A DNA stretch of 64,000 bases, from assembly GCA_902806065.1 (NCBI GenBank), contig CADCVE010000054.1, forward strand, positions 26,503-90,502. The letters run 5' to 3'. A program made the translations under genes and the position numbers. The notes under the pieces were generated by a model. The model was not told where the DNA came from, ran no database searches, and saw nothing but the letters and a program-made list of their open reading frames with translations. Shown here piece by piece: positions 48,018 to 58,411 of this stretch. Each line of letters starts with the position of its first letter. The stretch's first letter is position 1. The stretch is from an uncultured Rubrobacteraceae bacterium. Lineage in GTDB: Bacteria > Actinomycetota > Rubrobacteria > Rubrobacterales > Rubrobacteraceae.

Positions 48018-48360
48018 CGTCTCCCGTCTCTCTAATATCTCTCAGGGCTGCCTGAATCCTATCCACATTATCCACTACCGGGTCGGGTTCGAAGTGCAGC
48101 CGCGGCGTGCGCTTCATGCGCGTCTGAGCGCCAACGATAGCCTGGATGCGCCCGGCGGCACTCTGCAATCCCTCCCGCGCACCTTCCAGATCCTCTCCGG
48201 CGAGGACACTATAAAAGACCGTAGCCTGCGCCAGATCCGGGCTCACTCGTACGCCGGTGACCGTAACGAGACCCTGAATGCGCGGGTCAGAGAGAGCCGT
48301 CACCTCCTCGCCGACGATCTCCTTGAGCTGGGACTCGACCTTGCGGGTGCGCCCGCTCAT
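48001..48360 (-). CDS. rbfA: Ribosome-binding factor A
   Basis: RTRKVESQLKEIVGEEVTALSDPRIQGLVTVTGVRVSPDLAQATVFYSVL. Confidence 0.92.
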   Translation of the reverse strand: MSGRTRKVESQLKEIVGEEVTALSDPRIQGLVTVTGVRVSPDLAQATVFYSVLAGEDLEGAREGLQSAAGRIQAIVGAQTRMKRTPRLHFEPDPVVDNVDRIQAALRDIRETGDDASES

Positions 48361-48373
48361 ATTAGTGTATCGC

Positions 48374-48655
48374 TCATAGCTTGACGATCTCCTCCCGCCA
48401 TTCGAGTATGGCGAGTTCCTCGTAATTAAGAAGCGCTCGCCGGACCTCATCGCGTTTCTCATCAACCGCCCGCCGGTCTATAGCGGCGAGGGCGAACTCG
48501 ACCGTGGCCCGTTGCCAGAAGTCCTGGTTGTCGGCCTCCACCACTGAGACGTTCTTGCGCCGCAGCCGGTCTTTCAGGGACCGCAAGACCTGGCGTTTAT
48601 CCTTGAGGCTCGTCGCGAACGGCAACTCTAGCTCCAGCCTGACGGCGCAGAACAA
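48374..48655 (-). CDS. YlxP-like DUF503 protein
   Basis: VRLELELPFATSLKDKRQVLRSLKDRLRRKNVSVVEADNQDFWQRATVEFA; between infB and rbfA. Confidence 0.9.
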   Translation of the reverse strand: MFCAVRLELELPFATSLKDKRQVLRSLKDRLRRKNVSVVEADNQDFWQRATVEFALAAIDRRAVDEKRDEVRRALLNYEELAILEWREEIVKL

Positions 48656-48664
48656 GGAGCCCGG

Positions 48665-50797
48665 CTACCTCGGTACCTCTACGACCTCGAAGAACTCCAG
48701 GACGTCGCCCTCCTTGATGTCGTTGAAGTTCTCGACACCGATGCCGCACTCAAAGCCGGCCCGGACGGAGCGCGCGTCGTCCTTGAAGCGCCTCAACGAG
48801 GCAATGTTGCCCTCGTATATCACCGTACCATCCCGCACCACGCGTACACGGTTGCCGCGGAACACCTCCCCGGTGGTTACGTAAGACCCTGCGATGACGC
48901 CGATGTTGGGGACCCGGAAGAGCGCACGCACCTCCGCCGTGGCCGTCTCGCGTTCCTCGCTTCCAGGAGTGAGCATTCCGCGCATGGCGGCCTCTATCTC
49001 CTCAAGAGCCTTGTAGATCACGTCATAAGTCCGTATCTCGATGCCCTCACGCTCGGCAACCTGCTTGGCGGTGTTGGTCGGCCGTACGTTGAACCCGAGC
49101 ACGATACCGCCACTCGCCGTACCGAGCATGACGTCGGAGTCCGTTATAGCCCCGACCCCCGAACGCACGATGTTGACCCGTACCTCTTCGTTGGAGAGCT
49201 TCGCGAGGGCCTCCTTCAGAGCCTCGACGCTCCCGGCTACATCCGCCTTGACGACGAGGTTGAGGTCCTGGACGCCGCCCTCACCGAGGAGCTGCTCCAG
49301 CGTACGCCTGGTACCGCCCTGCGCCAACTCCTGTCGCCGAAGCGCGGCTTCAGCCTGCTGCGCCCGATCGCGGGCGGTTCGCTCGTGGTCCATTACCTCA
49401 AAGCGCGTCCCGGCCTCGGGGACACCCGAGAGACCGAGTATCTCCACCGGATCACCGGGGACAGCTTCCTTGATCCTCTTGCCCGTATAGTCGAGCATGG
49501 CCCTGACGCGCCCGTAGGCCGTGCCGGCGAGCACCACGTCGCCCTTGTGCAGCGTGCCGCGGCTCACGAGCAGCGTCGCTACGGGACCCCGGCCCGGGTC
49601 ACGCTCGCTCTCGATCACGTACCCGCTCGCCGGAGCGTTCGGGTTCGCCTTCAACTCTTCGAGTTCGGTGACGATGAGGACGTTCTCCAGAAGCTCATCT
49701 ATGCCCTCGCCGGTCTTGGCCGAGACCGGCACGGTGACCGTCTCACCGCCATACAACTCCGGCATGAGCCCGCGCTCAGAGAGCTGACCCAGAACCCGGT
49801 CGGGATTGGCGTTGGAGACGTCTATCTTGTTCAGAGCGACCACGAGCGGGACACCAGCGGCCCGGGCATGCTCGATAGCCTCGTCGGTCTGGGGCATTAC
49901 CCCGTCGTCGGCGGCAACCACGAGGATGACAACGTTCGTCACCTTCGCCCCGCGAGCCCGCATCTCGGTAAACGCCTCATGACCGGGGGTGTCTATAAAG
50001 GTGATCTTCCTGTCCCCGCTCTTCACCTGATAGGCACCCATGTGCTGCGTAATGCCACCCGCCTCCCCGGACTGCACGTTCGCCTTGCGGATGCGGTCCA
50101 AGAGGGAGGTCTTCCCGTGGTCCACGTGGCCCATCACCGTAACCACCGGCGGCTTCTCGACGAGGTCCTCCGCCGCGTCTACGGGCAGCTCCTCGACGGG
50201 CTCCTCGACGGCCACGACCTCGACCTCGGCCCCCATCTCCTCGGCGATGAGCTCTATCTCCTCTGTCGAGAGCGTCTGTGTAACGGTCTTCATCTCGCCA
50301 AGACCCATAAGGACCTTGATGATCGTAGTCGGCGCAACCTCCAAGGCGTCCGCCAAATCCTTGACTGTCGCCCCGGGCTCGACCCTGGCCGTCTTCTTCT
50401 CTACCTGTGTCTCCTCCTCCTCGGCCACCTCAGCAACCGGGAGAGACTCCCTGGGCGCCGGAGTTTCCCCCACGGCAACCGGACGAGGCCCCCTGTTCGT
50501 AGCGCTTGCGTCTATCACTACCCGGCGCCGCTTGCGATTGCCCTTCTTGCGGGATTCAGACCCCTCGGCGGGAGACGGGCTGGCCGCTCCAGCCTCGGCC
50601 TGCCCATTGCCGGCGCCTTCTGCTATGCCATCGGCAGTAGCGTTGGCCTGGCCGTTATCAAAGACCCGTTTGTAAATAGGGTCTTCGACGACGGCGAAGT
50701 GATTCTTCACCTCGACGCCGGCGTCTTTCAGGCGCTCCATGACCTCTTTGGTTTCCAGTGACCGCTCGCGGGCGATCTCGTATACGCGCTTACTCAT
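48665..50797 (-). CDS. infB: Translation initiation factor IF-2
   Basis: [52 protein letters not shown]. Confidence 0.97.
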   Translation of the reverse strand: MSKRVYEIARERSLETKEVMERLKDAGVEVKNHFAVVEDPIYKRVFDNGQANATADGIAEGAGNGQAEAGAASPSPAEGSESRKKGNRKRRRVVIDASATNRGPRPVAVGETPAPRESLPVAEVAEEEETQVEKKTARVEPGATVKDLADALEVAPTTIIKVLMGLGEMKTVTQTLSTEEIELIAEEMGAEVEVVAVEEPVEELPVDAAEDLVEKPPVVTVMGHVDHGKTSLLDRIRKANVQSGEAGGITQHMGAYQVKSGDRKITFIDTPGHEAFTEMRARGAKVTNVVILVVAADDGVMPQTDEAIEHARAAGVPLVVALNKIDVSNANPDRVLGQLSERGLMPELYGGETVTVPVSAKTGEGIDELLENVLIVTELEELKANPNAPASGYVIESERDPGRGPVATLLVSRGTLHKGDVVLAGTAYGRVRAMLDYTGKRIKEAVPGDPVEILGLSGVPEAGTRFEVMDHERTARDRAQQAEAALRRQELAQGGTRRTLEQLLGEGGVQDLNLVVKADVAGSVEALKEALAKLSNEEVRVNIVRSGVGAITDSDVMLGTASGGIVLGFNVRPTNTAKQVAEREGIEIRTYDVIYKALEEIEAAMRGMLTPGSEERETATAEVRALFRVPNIGVIAGSYVTTGEVFRGNRVRVVRDGTVIYEGNIASLRRFKDDARSVRAGFECGIGVENFNDIKEGDVLEFFEVVEVPR

Positions 50798-50806
50798 CTA
50801 AACCCC

Positions 50807-51931
50807 CTAAGAACCTTCTTCTATCATGCCCTCGAACTCCGCGGCCTGTGCCTGGTGCGAGGGGATGCCACAGAACAAGGACCCCGCCAGCGCCGTGTTC
50901 GGGCACCTGCGGCCGTTTGCGAGGACGGCTCGGCAGCGGTGCAGCGCCGAGTCCTCCTCGAGCTCCCATCCCTCTTCCTCGTCCTCGAACTCCGTCGCCT
51001 CGCTCTCGGGCTTTATGTCGATTTTCCAGTCAGTAAGTTTCACGGCGAGACGGGCATTCTGGCCCTCCCGCCCGATAGCCAGAGAGAGTTGGTCGTCGGG
51101 CACTATGACCTCGGCCTGCTTCTCGTCGTCATCCAGGTAGACCTCCCGCACCCGCGCCGGAGAGAGCGCCTTCGCGATAAACCGCGCCGGATCCGGGTCC
51201 CACTGGATAATGTCTATCTTCTCGTTGCGTAGCTCGGAGACTACCGCTCTGACGCGGCTCCCCCGCGGCCCGACACAGGCACCGACGGGATCTATGCCCT
51301 GCTCCTTGGACCATACGGCTACCTTGGACCGTAGCCCCGCCTCTCTCGCCACGGCCTTTATCTCGACGAAGCCATCGTAGATCTCCGGTACTTCGAGCTC
51401 GAAGAGGCCCTTCAACAGCCCCTCGTGACGGCGGCTGACCGTAAGGCTAGGACCGCGCCCGGGCTCCCGGATCTCCATGAGGTACACCTTGATCCTCTGC
51501 CCATTTTCGTAGCGTTCGTTGGGGACCTGCTCACTCGCCGGCAGCAGCGCCTCGACCCTCCCCAGGTCCACGAGCGTCATCCGCCGGTGCGCCTGCTGGA
51601 CGATACCGGTAACGACATCCCCCATCCGTCCCCCGTACTCTTCGAGGAGCTGGTCATTGTGGACCTCGTTGAGCCGCTGATAGAAGGTCTGGCGCATCGC
51701 CTGAGCGGCGATGCGGGTAAAGTCGTGAGGGGTTATGTCCTCCCCGTCCTTCATCACCCGCAGGTCACCGGTCACCTCATCGAGGACGACCTCGGCCCCC
51801 TCGACCGCACCCTCCCGGTTCTCATAAGCCGCGAGGAGCGACTCTTCAAGCACGCCTTTGACGGTCTCGAAGGAGATATTTTTCTCCAGCTCGATCTCGT
51901 GCAGTGCGGATAATAATGCTATTGCGTTCAT
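50807..51931 (-). CDS. nusA: Transcription termination/antitermination factor NusA with Cys/His C-terminal extension
   Basis: S1 and KH domains (VGACVGPRGSRVRAVVSELRNEKIDIIQW); C-terminus HRCRAVLANGRRCPNTALAGSLFCGIPSHQ. Confidence 0.95.
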   Translation of the reverse strand: MNAIALLSALHEIELEKNISFETVKGVLEESLLAAYENREGAVEGAEVVLDEVTGDLRVMKDGEDITPHDFTRIAAQAMRQTFYQRLNEVHNDQLLEEYGGRMGDVVTGIVQQAHRRMTLVDLGRVEALLPASEQVPNERYENGQRIKVYLMEIREPGRGPSLTVSRRHEGLLKGLFELEVPEIYDGFVEIKAVAREAGLRSKVAVWSKEQGIDPVGACVGPRGSRVRAVVSELRNEKIDIIQWDPDPARFIAKALSPARVREVYLDDDEKQAEVIVPDDQLSLAIGREGQNARLAVKLTDWKIDIKPESEATEFEDEEEGWELEEDSALHRCRAVLANGRRCPNTALAGSLFCGIPSHQAQAAEFEGMIEEGS

Positions 51932-51935
51932 CTGG

Positions 51936-52463
51936 TTATATGTCCTCCTTGAGGTTCGCGCGCAAGATAGAGCCGAACGGCAGCTCTATCTCCACTCCCC
52001 CCTCTAAGAGTTTTAATACGACGCTCGTCTCGGTCACGCTCTCGATGGTGCCGGTAAAATTCTGCCGCCCGTCATGGGGACCTCCGGCCATCGGCTCGTT
52101 CATGCGCACCTTTGCTTTGTGCCCAGCTTGCCGCTCGAAGTGCTCCGGCTTGGTCAGCGGGCGATCAAAGCCCGGCGAAGAGACCTCGACGAGGCCGTCA
52201 TAGCCCTCTTCCTCCAACATCGGGGAGACCCTGGCGGCGATTCCTGAGCAGAACTCGTGGTTTACCGGGCCGTCCTCCCGGTCCACGAGCAGCGTGAGAA
52301 GAGGCCCGCCGGAGAAGCGAGCCTCGATGAGCTCTGCCCCCTCCGGAAGCGCGCTCTCCACAACCTCCGTCAGCCTGTCTAACCTCGCCGTTTTAGTTAC
52401 TCCCCGTTTCGAGACGTTAAAAAAGCAACGAGTCTTTAGAGACCCCTTGCTCCAGTACAGCAA
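51936..52463 (-). CDS. rimP: Ribosome maturation factor RimP (start uncertain)
   Basis: LDRLTEVVESALPEGAELIEARF...[29 protein letters not shown]. Confidence 0.9.
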   Translation of the reverse strand: MLYWSKGSLKTRCFFNVSKRGVTKTARLDRLTEVVESALPEGAELIEARFSGGPLLTLLVDREDGPVNHEFCSGIAARVSPMLEEEGYDGLVEVSSPGFDRPLTKPEHFERQAGHKAKVRMNEPMAGGPHDGRQNFTGTIESVTETSVVLKLLEGGVEIELPFGSILRANLKEDI

Positions 52464-52468
52464 GAAGA

Positions 52469-52496
52469 ATTATACCTCAGAGTATGTAGGTTACAA
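52469..52496 (-). promoter_or_regulatory. rimP-nusA-infB operon promoter TTGTAA-N16-TATAAT
   Basis: - strand TTGTAA (52496-52491), TATAAT (52474-52469). Confidence 0.6.
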
Positions 52497-52588
52497 GGCG
52501 ACCGGCCCTGGTTCACTGGCGGTCATATCTGACTTGCTTTGAGGCAACGGGCTACCGTTTACAGTTGCAAGCTCTTCGACAAGCAGGC

Positions 52589-53368
52589 TTACGCGTCATT
52601 ATCTCGCTCGATTTTGTGCAGTACAAGCTCGAGTGCGTCTGGATGCACTCGTATATCACCGGTGAACGGAAACTGGATACGGTAGATCGTGTAGAGGAGG
52701 AGAACTACGATTACGGCAAGCGCAGCGGCCGACAACCTGTGTAACCACTGGCTCTCCATTCCGAAAAAGAAAGTGAAAGCTACCGTGAACAATCCTCCGG
52801 CCAGAATAACGACCCACAGGATCGGGGGTATGCCCTCACGGCTTTGGAGCAGGCGAAGCGTTCTGTTGTCCTGCAGGTCTTGAACCAGCGTAATGCCTTG
52901 AGCGTGAAGGTTCTGTTGGCCAGTGGTGGCGGGATCGAAGCTCTCGATGCGTTCCACGAGTTCGCTGGCGAGTTCTTCCGCGCGCGGGCTACCCTGGCTT
53001 GCCCGGCCCTGTCCTATTAGAGGCCACTCCTCATCTATAACGACACGGGCGTACGAGGAGGCGAGGGTCTGGATCTGGCCGCGATCCGGCTCGGGGAACT
53101 GCTTAGCAAGCTGGTAAAGATCCTCTACCCGGTTGGCTTCGCTTTCGGTTGTAGTCTGAGCAGCACTAAAATACTGCGAGACAAGGAAGAGCGAAAGAGC
53201 GAGCGTCACTCCGTACACGGTGTAAAGCGCCGCGTAGATCATGCCGATAGCAGAGTTGTGAGACTGGCGGAGTGGGACGGGCAACAGACGTTGTACTAGA
53301 ACCTGTCCCACGAACGCAAACAGCACAGCTGACAAAACCGCAACAACGCCCCCGAGAACGGTAGTCAT
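52589..53368 (-). CDS. DUF4239 family membrane protein
   Basis: N-terminal and two C-terminal TM segments; NSAIGMIYAALYTVYGVTLALSLFLVSQYF...SEANRVEDLYQLAKQFP. Confidence 0.75.
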   Translation of the reverse strand: MTTVLGGVVAVLSAVLFAFVGQVLVQRLLPVPLRQSHNSAIGMIYAALYTVYGVTLALSLFLVSQYFSAAQTTTESEANRVEDLYQLAKQFPEPDRGQIQTLASSYARVVIDEEWPLIGQGRASQGSPRAEELASELVERIESFDPATTGQQNLHAQGITLVQDLQDNRTLRLLQSREGIPPILWVVILAGGLFTVAFTFFFGMESQWLHRLSAAALAVIVVLLLYTIYRIQFPFTGDIRVHPDALELVLHKIERDNDA

Positions 53369-53530
53369 ATCGGTCCTCCCCCTTTGCCCCCTCGCACTCC
53401 TACAAAAGATCTAAACTAGCGAACGCGCGGTCGACGAGCAGGGTGTGCACCGATTACTCGTAGTCCTCCCAGGCCGCGTTCTTCGCGACTATAGAGTCGG
53501 AGGAGCTTCTGAGAAGCTACACAGCGGAAG

Positions 53531-54604
53531 CTACTTCCAGCCGTCCTTCTCTATCTCCTCGAAGAGGGCGTCGAAGATCTCGTCGCGACCGACCTTGCGC
53601 AACGGCTTGCCCCTGGAGAAGATCACACCATCGTCCTTACCACCTGCCACACCATAGTCTGCATCACGCGCCTCGCCGGGACCGTTGACGATGCAACCCA
53701 TCACGGCAACGGTGAAGTGGTCCTCGTAGTGCTTGAGCCTGTCCTCGACCTGTGCGGCCATGCCTATCACATCGAAGCCCAAAGTGCGGGCGCAGCTCGG
53801 GCAGGCGATGACGTTCGGACCGCGGTGGCGGAGGTTGAGGGCGGAGAGGATATGGTACGCCACCGGTATCTCTTCGACGGGGTCCTCGGCGAGCGAGATG
53901 CGTATGGTGTCTCCGATACCGTACGGTAGGAGTTGGCCCAGGGCGGCGGCGCTCTTAATCGCGCCGGGTAGCCTGGTACCGGCCTCGGTGACGCCGAGGT
54001 GCAGCGGGGCGTCGGAGTGGCGGCGAAACTCCTTGTTAGCCTCGACCATCTCCGGTACGTGACTGGCCTTGAGGGAGACCTTGAAGTTCTTGAAGCCCAT
54101 CTCTTCGGCGATCTCCACCTTATCAAGCGCGCTGGCTACCAGGGCCTCGGCTTTCGGAAGGTCCCAGAACCGCTTCTCGACGGAGCCGGAGTTGACCCCG
54201 ATACGCATGGCGGCACCCGTCTCCATGCACTTTTCGATCACGGCGCGGTAGCGGTCGTCGCCGCCGATGTTGCCCGGGTTGATGCGTATGCACGCAGCAC
54301 CCGCGTCAGCGGCCCCGAGCGCCATCCTGTAGTCGAAGTGGATGTCGGCGATCAGGGGCACTGGAGTACGCCACAGCACTTCTTTGAAGCCCGCGAGAGC
54401 TTTGGAGCCGTTGACGGAGACTCGCACGAGGTCGGCGCCGGCAGCGTTGAGGTCGTAGACCTGCTGCACGGTCGCATCGACATCGTTGGTCATGGTGTTG
54501 GTCATGGACTGCACGGCTACCACAGCGCCGCCGCCTATCGGCACTCCGCCGACTACTATCTGACGGCTGGTGATCGGGCGTTCCTGTACCGCTGCCTCTG
54601 TCAT
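53531..54604 (-). CDS. ispG: (E)-4-hydroxy-3-methylbut-2-enyl-diphosphate synthase
   Basis: VQSMTNTMTNDVDATVQQV; CPSCART; GCIVNGPGEARDADYGVAGG. Confidence 0.97.
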   Translation of the reverse strand: MTEAAVQERPITSRQIVVGGVPIGGGAVVAVQSMTNTMTNDVDATVQQVYDLNAAGADLVRVSVNGSKALAGFKEVLWRTPVPLIADIHFDYRMALGAADAGAACIRINPGNIGGDDRYRAVIEKCMETGAAMRIGVNSGSVEKRFWDLPKAEALVASALDKVEIAEEMGFKNFKVSLKASHVPEMVEANKEFRRHSDAPLHLGVTEAGTRLPGAIKSAAALGQLLPYGIGDTIRISLAEDPVEEIPVAYHILSALNLRHRGPNVIACPSCARTLGFDVIGMAAQVEDRLKHYEDHFTVAVMGCIVNGPGEARDADYGVAGGKDDGVIFSRGKPLRKVGRDEIFDALFEEIEKDGWK

Positions 54605-54621
54605 CTCACTCCCAAAGTTCT

Positions 54622-55677
54622 CTACGGACGTTGCTCGGGGATGAACGGTGTCCCCGTAAAGATTTTACTAAGGTCGGCGTAGATTGCGAACACCATGAGC
54701 ATTAGTACGAGCGCGACGCCAAAGGCGGCGACCTTGGCGAGGGTCTCGGTACTGACCGGCCTCCCCATTACCTTCTCAGCCGCTATAAAGAACAGATGCC
54801 CTCCATCTAGCGGAAGTATGGGGAGCAGGTTCATAACAGCGAGGTTAATGCTGATCAAGGCCAGAAGCGTCGCAAAGCTCTGCGTGCCTTGCGAGACTGC
54901 GTCGCTGCCCACCGACGTGATGCCCACGGGACCCGAAACGTTCTCCAGGAAGTTCATCTCTCCGGTCACGAGCTGTCCGATAAACCATCCGAAGAGCCCG
55001 ATGATCTCGACCGTCCTCTGAGTCCCGAGCCAAAGAGCCTCCAGCGGCCCGTAGCTGGTGTACTCGATAACCGGACGAACACCGACTATCGCCCTCTCCG
55101 GGTTCTCGGGGTCTGCCGCAAGCTCCCCGGAGAACTCTCTTTGCTCTCCGTCGCGATCCACGGCTAGCTCTATCGTATCCCCCGGCTGTTGTCCCTCCAG
55201 GGCCCCCTGAAACCCGGCCCAAGACTCTACCTCCTCACCGTTGACCGAGACCATCTGGTCCCCACTCTGAACGCCGACCTCGGCGGCCAGGGTATCGGGG
55301 ACTACCTCCTCGACCTGCGTAGTCGCGCCCGTTGGCACGCCCAACATATAGATAAAAGCCAGGATCAAAACCGCCGCCACCAGGTTGGCGAAGGGCCCCG
55401 CGAAGATGATGAGCGCGCGCTTCCAGGCGGCTTTCTCGGGGTAGGTGTCAGGCCCGGTCGCGTCGTCGTTCATCCCAGCTATCTTCACGAAGCCACCGAG
55501 CTGTACCAGGCGCAACGAGTACAAGGTCTTTCCGAACTTTTTCTTCAACAGCGTCGGCCCAAACCCGATCCCGAACTCCGGGACCCTGACGCCAAGGGCC
55601 TTTGCGGTGAGCATATGCCCCAGTTCATGAATCACGACCAGCGCTATCAACCCGAGAATAGCTACAAGTATCGTCAT
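54622..55677 (-). CDS. rseP: Site-2 protease RseP-like (M50 with PDZ)
   Basis: LVVIHELGHMLTAKALGVRVPEFGIGFGP; PDZ; LLPILPLDGGHLFFIAAEKV. Confidence 0.93.
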   Translation of the reverse strand: MTILVAILGLIALVVIHELGHMLTAKALGVRVPEFGIGFGPTLLKKKFGKTLYSLRLVQLGGFVKIAGMNDDATGPDTYPEKAAWKRALIIFAGPFANLVAAVLILAFIYMLGVPTGATTQVEEVVPDTLAAEVGVQSGDQMVSVNGEEVESWAGFQGALEGQQPGDTIELAVDRDGEQREFSGELAADPENPERAIVGVRPVIEYTSYGPLEALWLGTQRTVEIIGLFGWFIGQLVTGEMNFLENVSGPVGITSVGSDAVSQGTQSFATLLALISINLAVMNLLPILPLDGGHLFFIAAEKVMGRPVSTETLAKVAAFGVALVLMLMVFAIYADLSKIFTGTPFIPEQRP

Positions 55678-56819
55678 CGTGCCCTCCGGACGGCTCGCTC
55701 CGCCTCGTCCCGGCCCCAGCTATCTACGGCCACTATTGCTTCCATGCTCTGCATCGTCCCGAACTCCGGCACAGCTTCAAGGACCTCCTCTATGACTTCG
55801 GGTATACGTAGGAATTGTATCCGGCGGTCAAGGAACGCCCCCACCGCTACCTCGTTGGCCGCGTTGAGCGCTACCGGATACGGCCCACCGCCCCGTCCCG
55901 CTTCGACCGCCAGCGGCAGGCAACGGAACACGTCGTTGCGGGGCTCCTCGAAAGTCCAGGAGGCATTTGCGAAGGGAACCGGCTGCGCGCCGACGTCTAC
56001 CCTCTCAGGGTACAGGATAGCGTAGGAGATCGGCAGTCGCATGTCCGGGAGAGCGGCGTGCAGGATCGCCGAACCGTCCTCGAAGATGGCGCCCCCATGT
56101 ACGACCGACTGCCGATGCACGGCGACCCGGATATTGTCGAAAGAAACACCGAAGAGATGGTGCGCCTCGATCACCTCCAGCCCCTTGTTCATCATCGTGG
56201 CGGAATCTATCGTGATTTTGGGTCCCATCCGCCAGGTCGGATGCTTGAGCGCGCTCTCCGGCCCCACCTCGATAAGGTCCGCCTTTGCATACCCGAAGAA
56301 CGGCCCGCCAGAAGCGGTTACCAGAACCTCGCGCACCTCTCTACCATCCTTCCCCTCAAGGCACTGAAAGATCGCCGAATGCTCCGAATCCACAGGAATA
56401 ATGCGATTGTCCACGTCACCCGCGAGCCGCATTACCCACTCACCGCCCGCTACCAGGGACTCTTTATTGGCAAGGGCAACCATGTTACCGGCCTCCAAAG
56501 CTCCTACCGTGGCGGCTAATCCAGCGAAGCCGACAATGGCGTTGAGAACGACGTCCGCGGGGGCTTCGGCGAGCGATGCAGCGGCGCCTGGGCCGATGAT
56601 CTTGCGTGCCGCGAGGCCGTCGAGGAGGCCTGCCTCGTCTCCGCTTTCGAGGGCTACGTATTCAGGACGGAACTCCTCGGCTTGCTGTCTGAGCGTCTCC
56701 GCGTCCCTGTGAGCGGAGAGGCCAACAACCTCGAAGCGTTCTCTGTAAGAGCGGACGACGTCGAGTGTTTGGCGGCCTACGCTTCCGGTGCAGCCAAGGA
56801 CCGTGAGACGACGTTTCAT
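55674..56819 (-). CDS. dxr: 1-deoxy-D-xylulose 5-phosphate reductoisomerase
   Basis: LTVLGCTGSVGRQTLDVVRSY; ALANKESLVAGGEWV; PTWRMGPKITIDSATMMNKGLEVIEAHHLF. Confidence 0.97.
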   Translation of the reverse strand: MKRRLTVLGCTGSVGRQTLDVVRSYRERFEVVGLSAHRDAETLRQQAEEFRPEYVALESGDEAGLLDGLAARKIIGPGAAASLAEAPADVVLNAIVGFAGLAATVGALEAGNMVALANKESLVAGGEWVMRLAGDVDNRIIPVDSEHSAIFQCLEGKDGREVREVLVTASGGPFFGYAKADLIEVGPESALKHPTWRMGPKITIDSATMMNKGLEVIEAHHLFGVSFDNIRVAVHRQSVVHGGAIFEDGSAILHAALPDMRLPISYAILYPERVDVGAQPVPFANASWTFEEPRNDVFRCLPLAVEAGRGGGPYPVALNAANEVAVGAFLDRRIQFLRIPEVIEEVLEAVPEFGTMQSMEAIVAVDSWGRDEAERAVRRAR

Positions 56820-56844
56820 CTGAGCGAGTACGTTTGGGAGGTGT

Positions 56845-57621
56845 TCATATTACGGCTAGAGTATAAAGGTAGTAGACCGCCGGGGCTGTGAACAGAAGAC
56901 TATCTATACGGTCTAGTATGCCGCCGTGGCCGGGGAGGGCGCGACCGAGGTCCTTGAGGTCCAGGATGCGCTTGAGGATGGATTCGAAGAGGTCGCCGGC
57001 CTGGCTGAGGATGGAGATCGACAATCCCCAGAGGGCTGCGGTGAAGGGGATGAAATCCAGGAAGGCATACGTGAAGTATCCGACGGCGGCCGTAGTCAGC
57101 AGGAGACCTCCGATGCCGCCTTCGACGGTCTTTTTAGGGCTCAGGGTGGGGAAGATGGGGTGGCGACCGAAGAGACGCCCGGCGAAGTACGCACCGGAGT
57201 CGGAGATCCAGGGTCCAGCCACGGCTACGAGGATGAGGTACCTGCCGTCCGCCAACTCCCCGATGAGGGCGAGGTGGGCAAGAGGTGCGCCGACCCAGAG
57301 CGCCATCAGCAGGAGGGCGAGGATGGCTCTGAGCGTGCGGACTTCCGGTTGGCCGGTGAGCCAGATCAGGGACCACGGCAAACTGAGGAACACCCCCGCC
57401 AGGGCGCCGTTCGCGCCGTAGGGGATCGAGAGCAGGATGGGGAACGCCCCGGAGCCGAACGCGGCCGGGAACGGCAGCTTATCCAGGGCGCGGGCAAGCT
57501 CCTGGGCCGCGCGGGCGACGACGAGCAGGACCACGGCAAGAACCGCCCAGCGCTCGTACAGGATCGCGCCGAGTACTATCGGTACGAGGATAAGGGCTGT
57601 TACAAAGCGCCAGCGGAGCAC
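56845..57621 (-). CDS. cdsA: Phosphatidate cytidylyltransferase
   Basis: SPKKTVEGGIGGLL; SQAGDLFESILKRILDLKDLGRALPGHGGILDRIDSLLFTAP; likely GTG start 57621. Confidence 0.93.
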   Translation of the reverse strand: MLRWRFVTALILVPIVLGAILYERWAVLAVVLLVVARAAQELARALDKLPFPAAFGSGAFPILLSIPYGANGALAGVFLSLPWSLIWLTGQPEVRTLRAILALLLMALWVGAPLAHLALIGELADGRYLILVAVAGPWISDSGAYFAGRLFGRHPIFPTLSPKKTVEGGIGGLLLTTAAVGYFTYAFLDFIPFTAALWGLSISILSQAGDLFESILKRILDLKDLGRALPGHGGILDRIDSLLFTAPAVYYLYTLAVI

Positions 57622-57640
57622 GAACTTCTCGCCAGGGCCT

Positions 57641-58297
57641 TCAGACTCCGCCGCGACGCCTGGAACGGGCCGCGAAGGAGGAGATGGCCCGGCGAAACTC
57701 CTCCGGGGAGAAGTCCGGCCAGAGCGTGTCGGTAACGTAAAACTCAGCGTAAGCGACCTGCCATAGTAGGAAGTTGGAGATCCGTAGCTCCCCACTAGTG
57801 CGGATCACCAGGTCCACCTCCGGCACCTCGGGGGCATAGAGGTAGGAGGCAAAGGTCGCCTCGTCCACCTGCTCCGGCGTGAGTCCGTCCTCGATCATGC
57901 GCCGGGCAGCGTCCACTAGCTCGGCCCGCCCCCCGTAGTTGAGCGCGATATAGACGTTCAGCCGGTCGTTGTTCCTCGTCAACTCCTCGGCCTCCCCGAC
58001 GGCCGCCCGCACCGCCTCCGGCAAATGCCCCCGGCGGCCTACAAAGCGCAGACGAGCCCCGCGCTCGTTGAGCTCCGGCACCTTGCCCTTCGCGGTCTCC
58101 AGGAACAGCGCCATAAGCGAGTCGACCTCGGTCTCGGGACGCCCCCAGTTCTCTGTCGAGAAGGCATAGAGGGTAAGCGCACCCACGCCTGCCTCGCCCG
58201 CGGCTTCGATCAGCGGCGTGAGGACCGCAACCCCCGCGCGATGTCCGGCGGCGCGCGGGAGCCAGCGTTCCCTTGCCCAGCGACCGTTCCCATCCAT
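57641..58297 (-). CDS. uppS: Isoprenyl transferase (undecaprenyl diphosphate synthase family)
   Basis: MDGNGRWARERWLPRAAGHRAG; LTLYAFSTENWGRPETEV; DLVIRTSGELRISNFLLWQVAYAEFYVTDTLWPDF. Confidence 0.95.
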   Translation of the reverse strand: MDGNGRWARERWLPRAAGHRAGVAVLTPLIEAAGEAGVGALTLYAFSTENWGRPETEVDSLMALFLETAKGKVPELNERGARLRFVGRRGHLPEAVRAAVGEAEELTRNNDRLNVYIALNYGGRAELVDAARRMIEDGLTPEQVDEATFASYLYAPEVPEVDLVIRTSGELRISNFLLWQVAYAEFYVTDTLWPDFSPEEFRRAISSFAARSRRRGGV

Positions 58298-58411
58298 GAT
58301 TATGGCGACGTGACGAGGGAGCCTCTCCCGTTCTAATGGGGTTAACAGACGCTCCTTGCTGTCTTGAAGCGAGGGACCAAAGACTCTTTTTTGGGCGGGG
58401 TTTAGCAGGGC

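Noticed and set aside
49385-50761. 458-aa + strand ORF antisense to infB
   Set aside because: High-GC shadow frame of a confidently assigned conserved gene; no recognisable domain
53504-53518. Palindrome AGCTTCTGAGAAGCT between DUF4239 gene and ispG stop
   Set aside because: Plausible minor hairpin but loop too tight and no T tract; insufficient for a call
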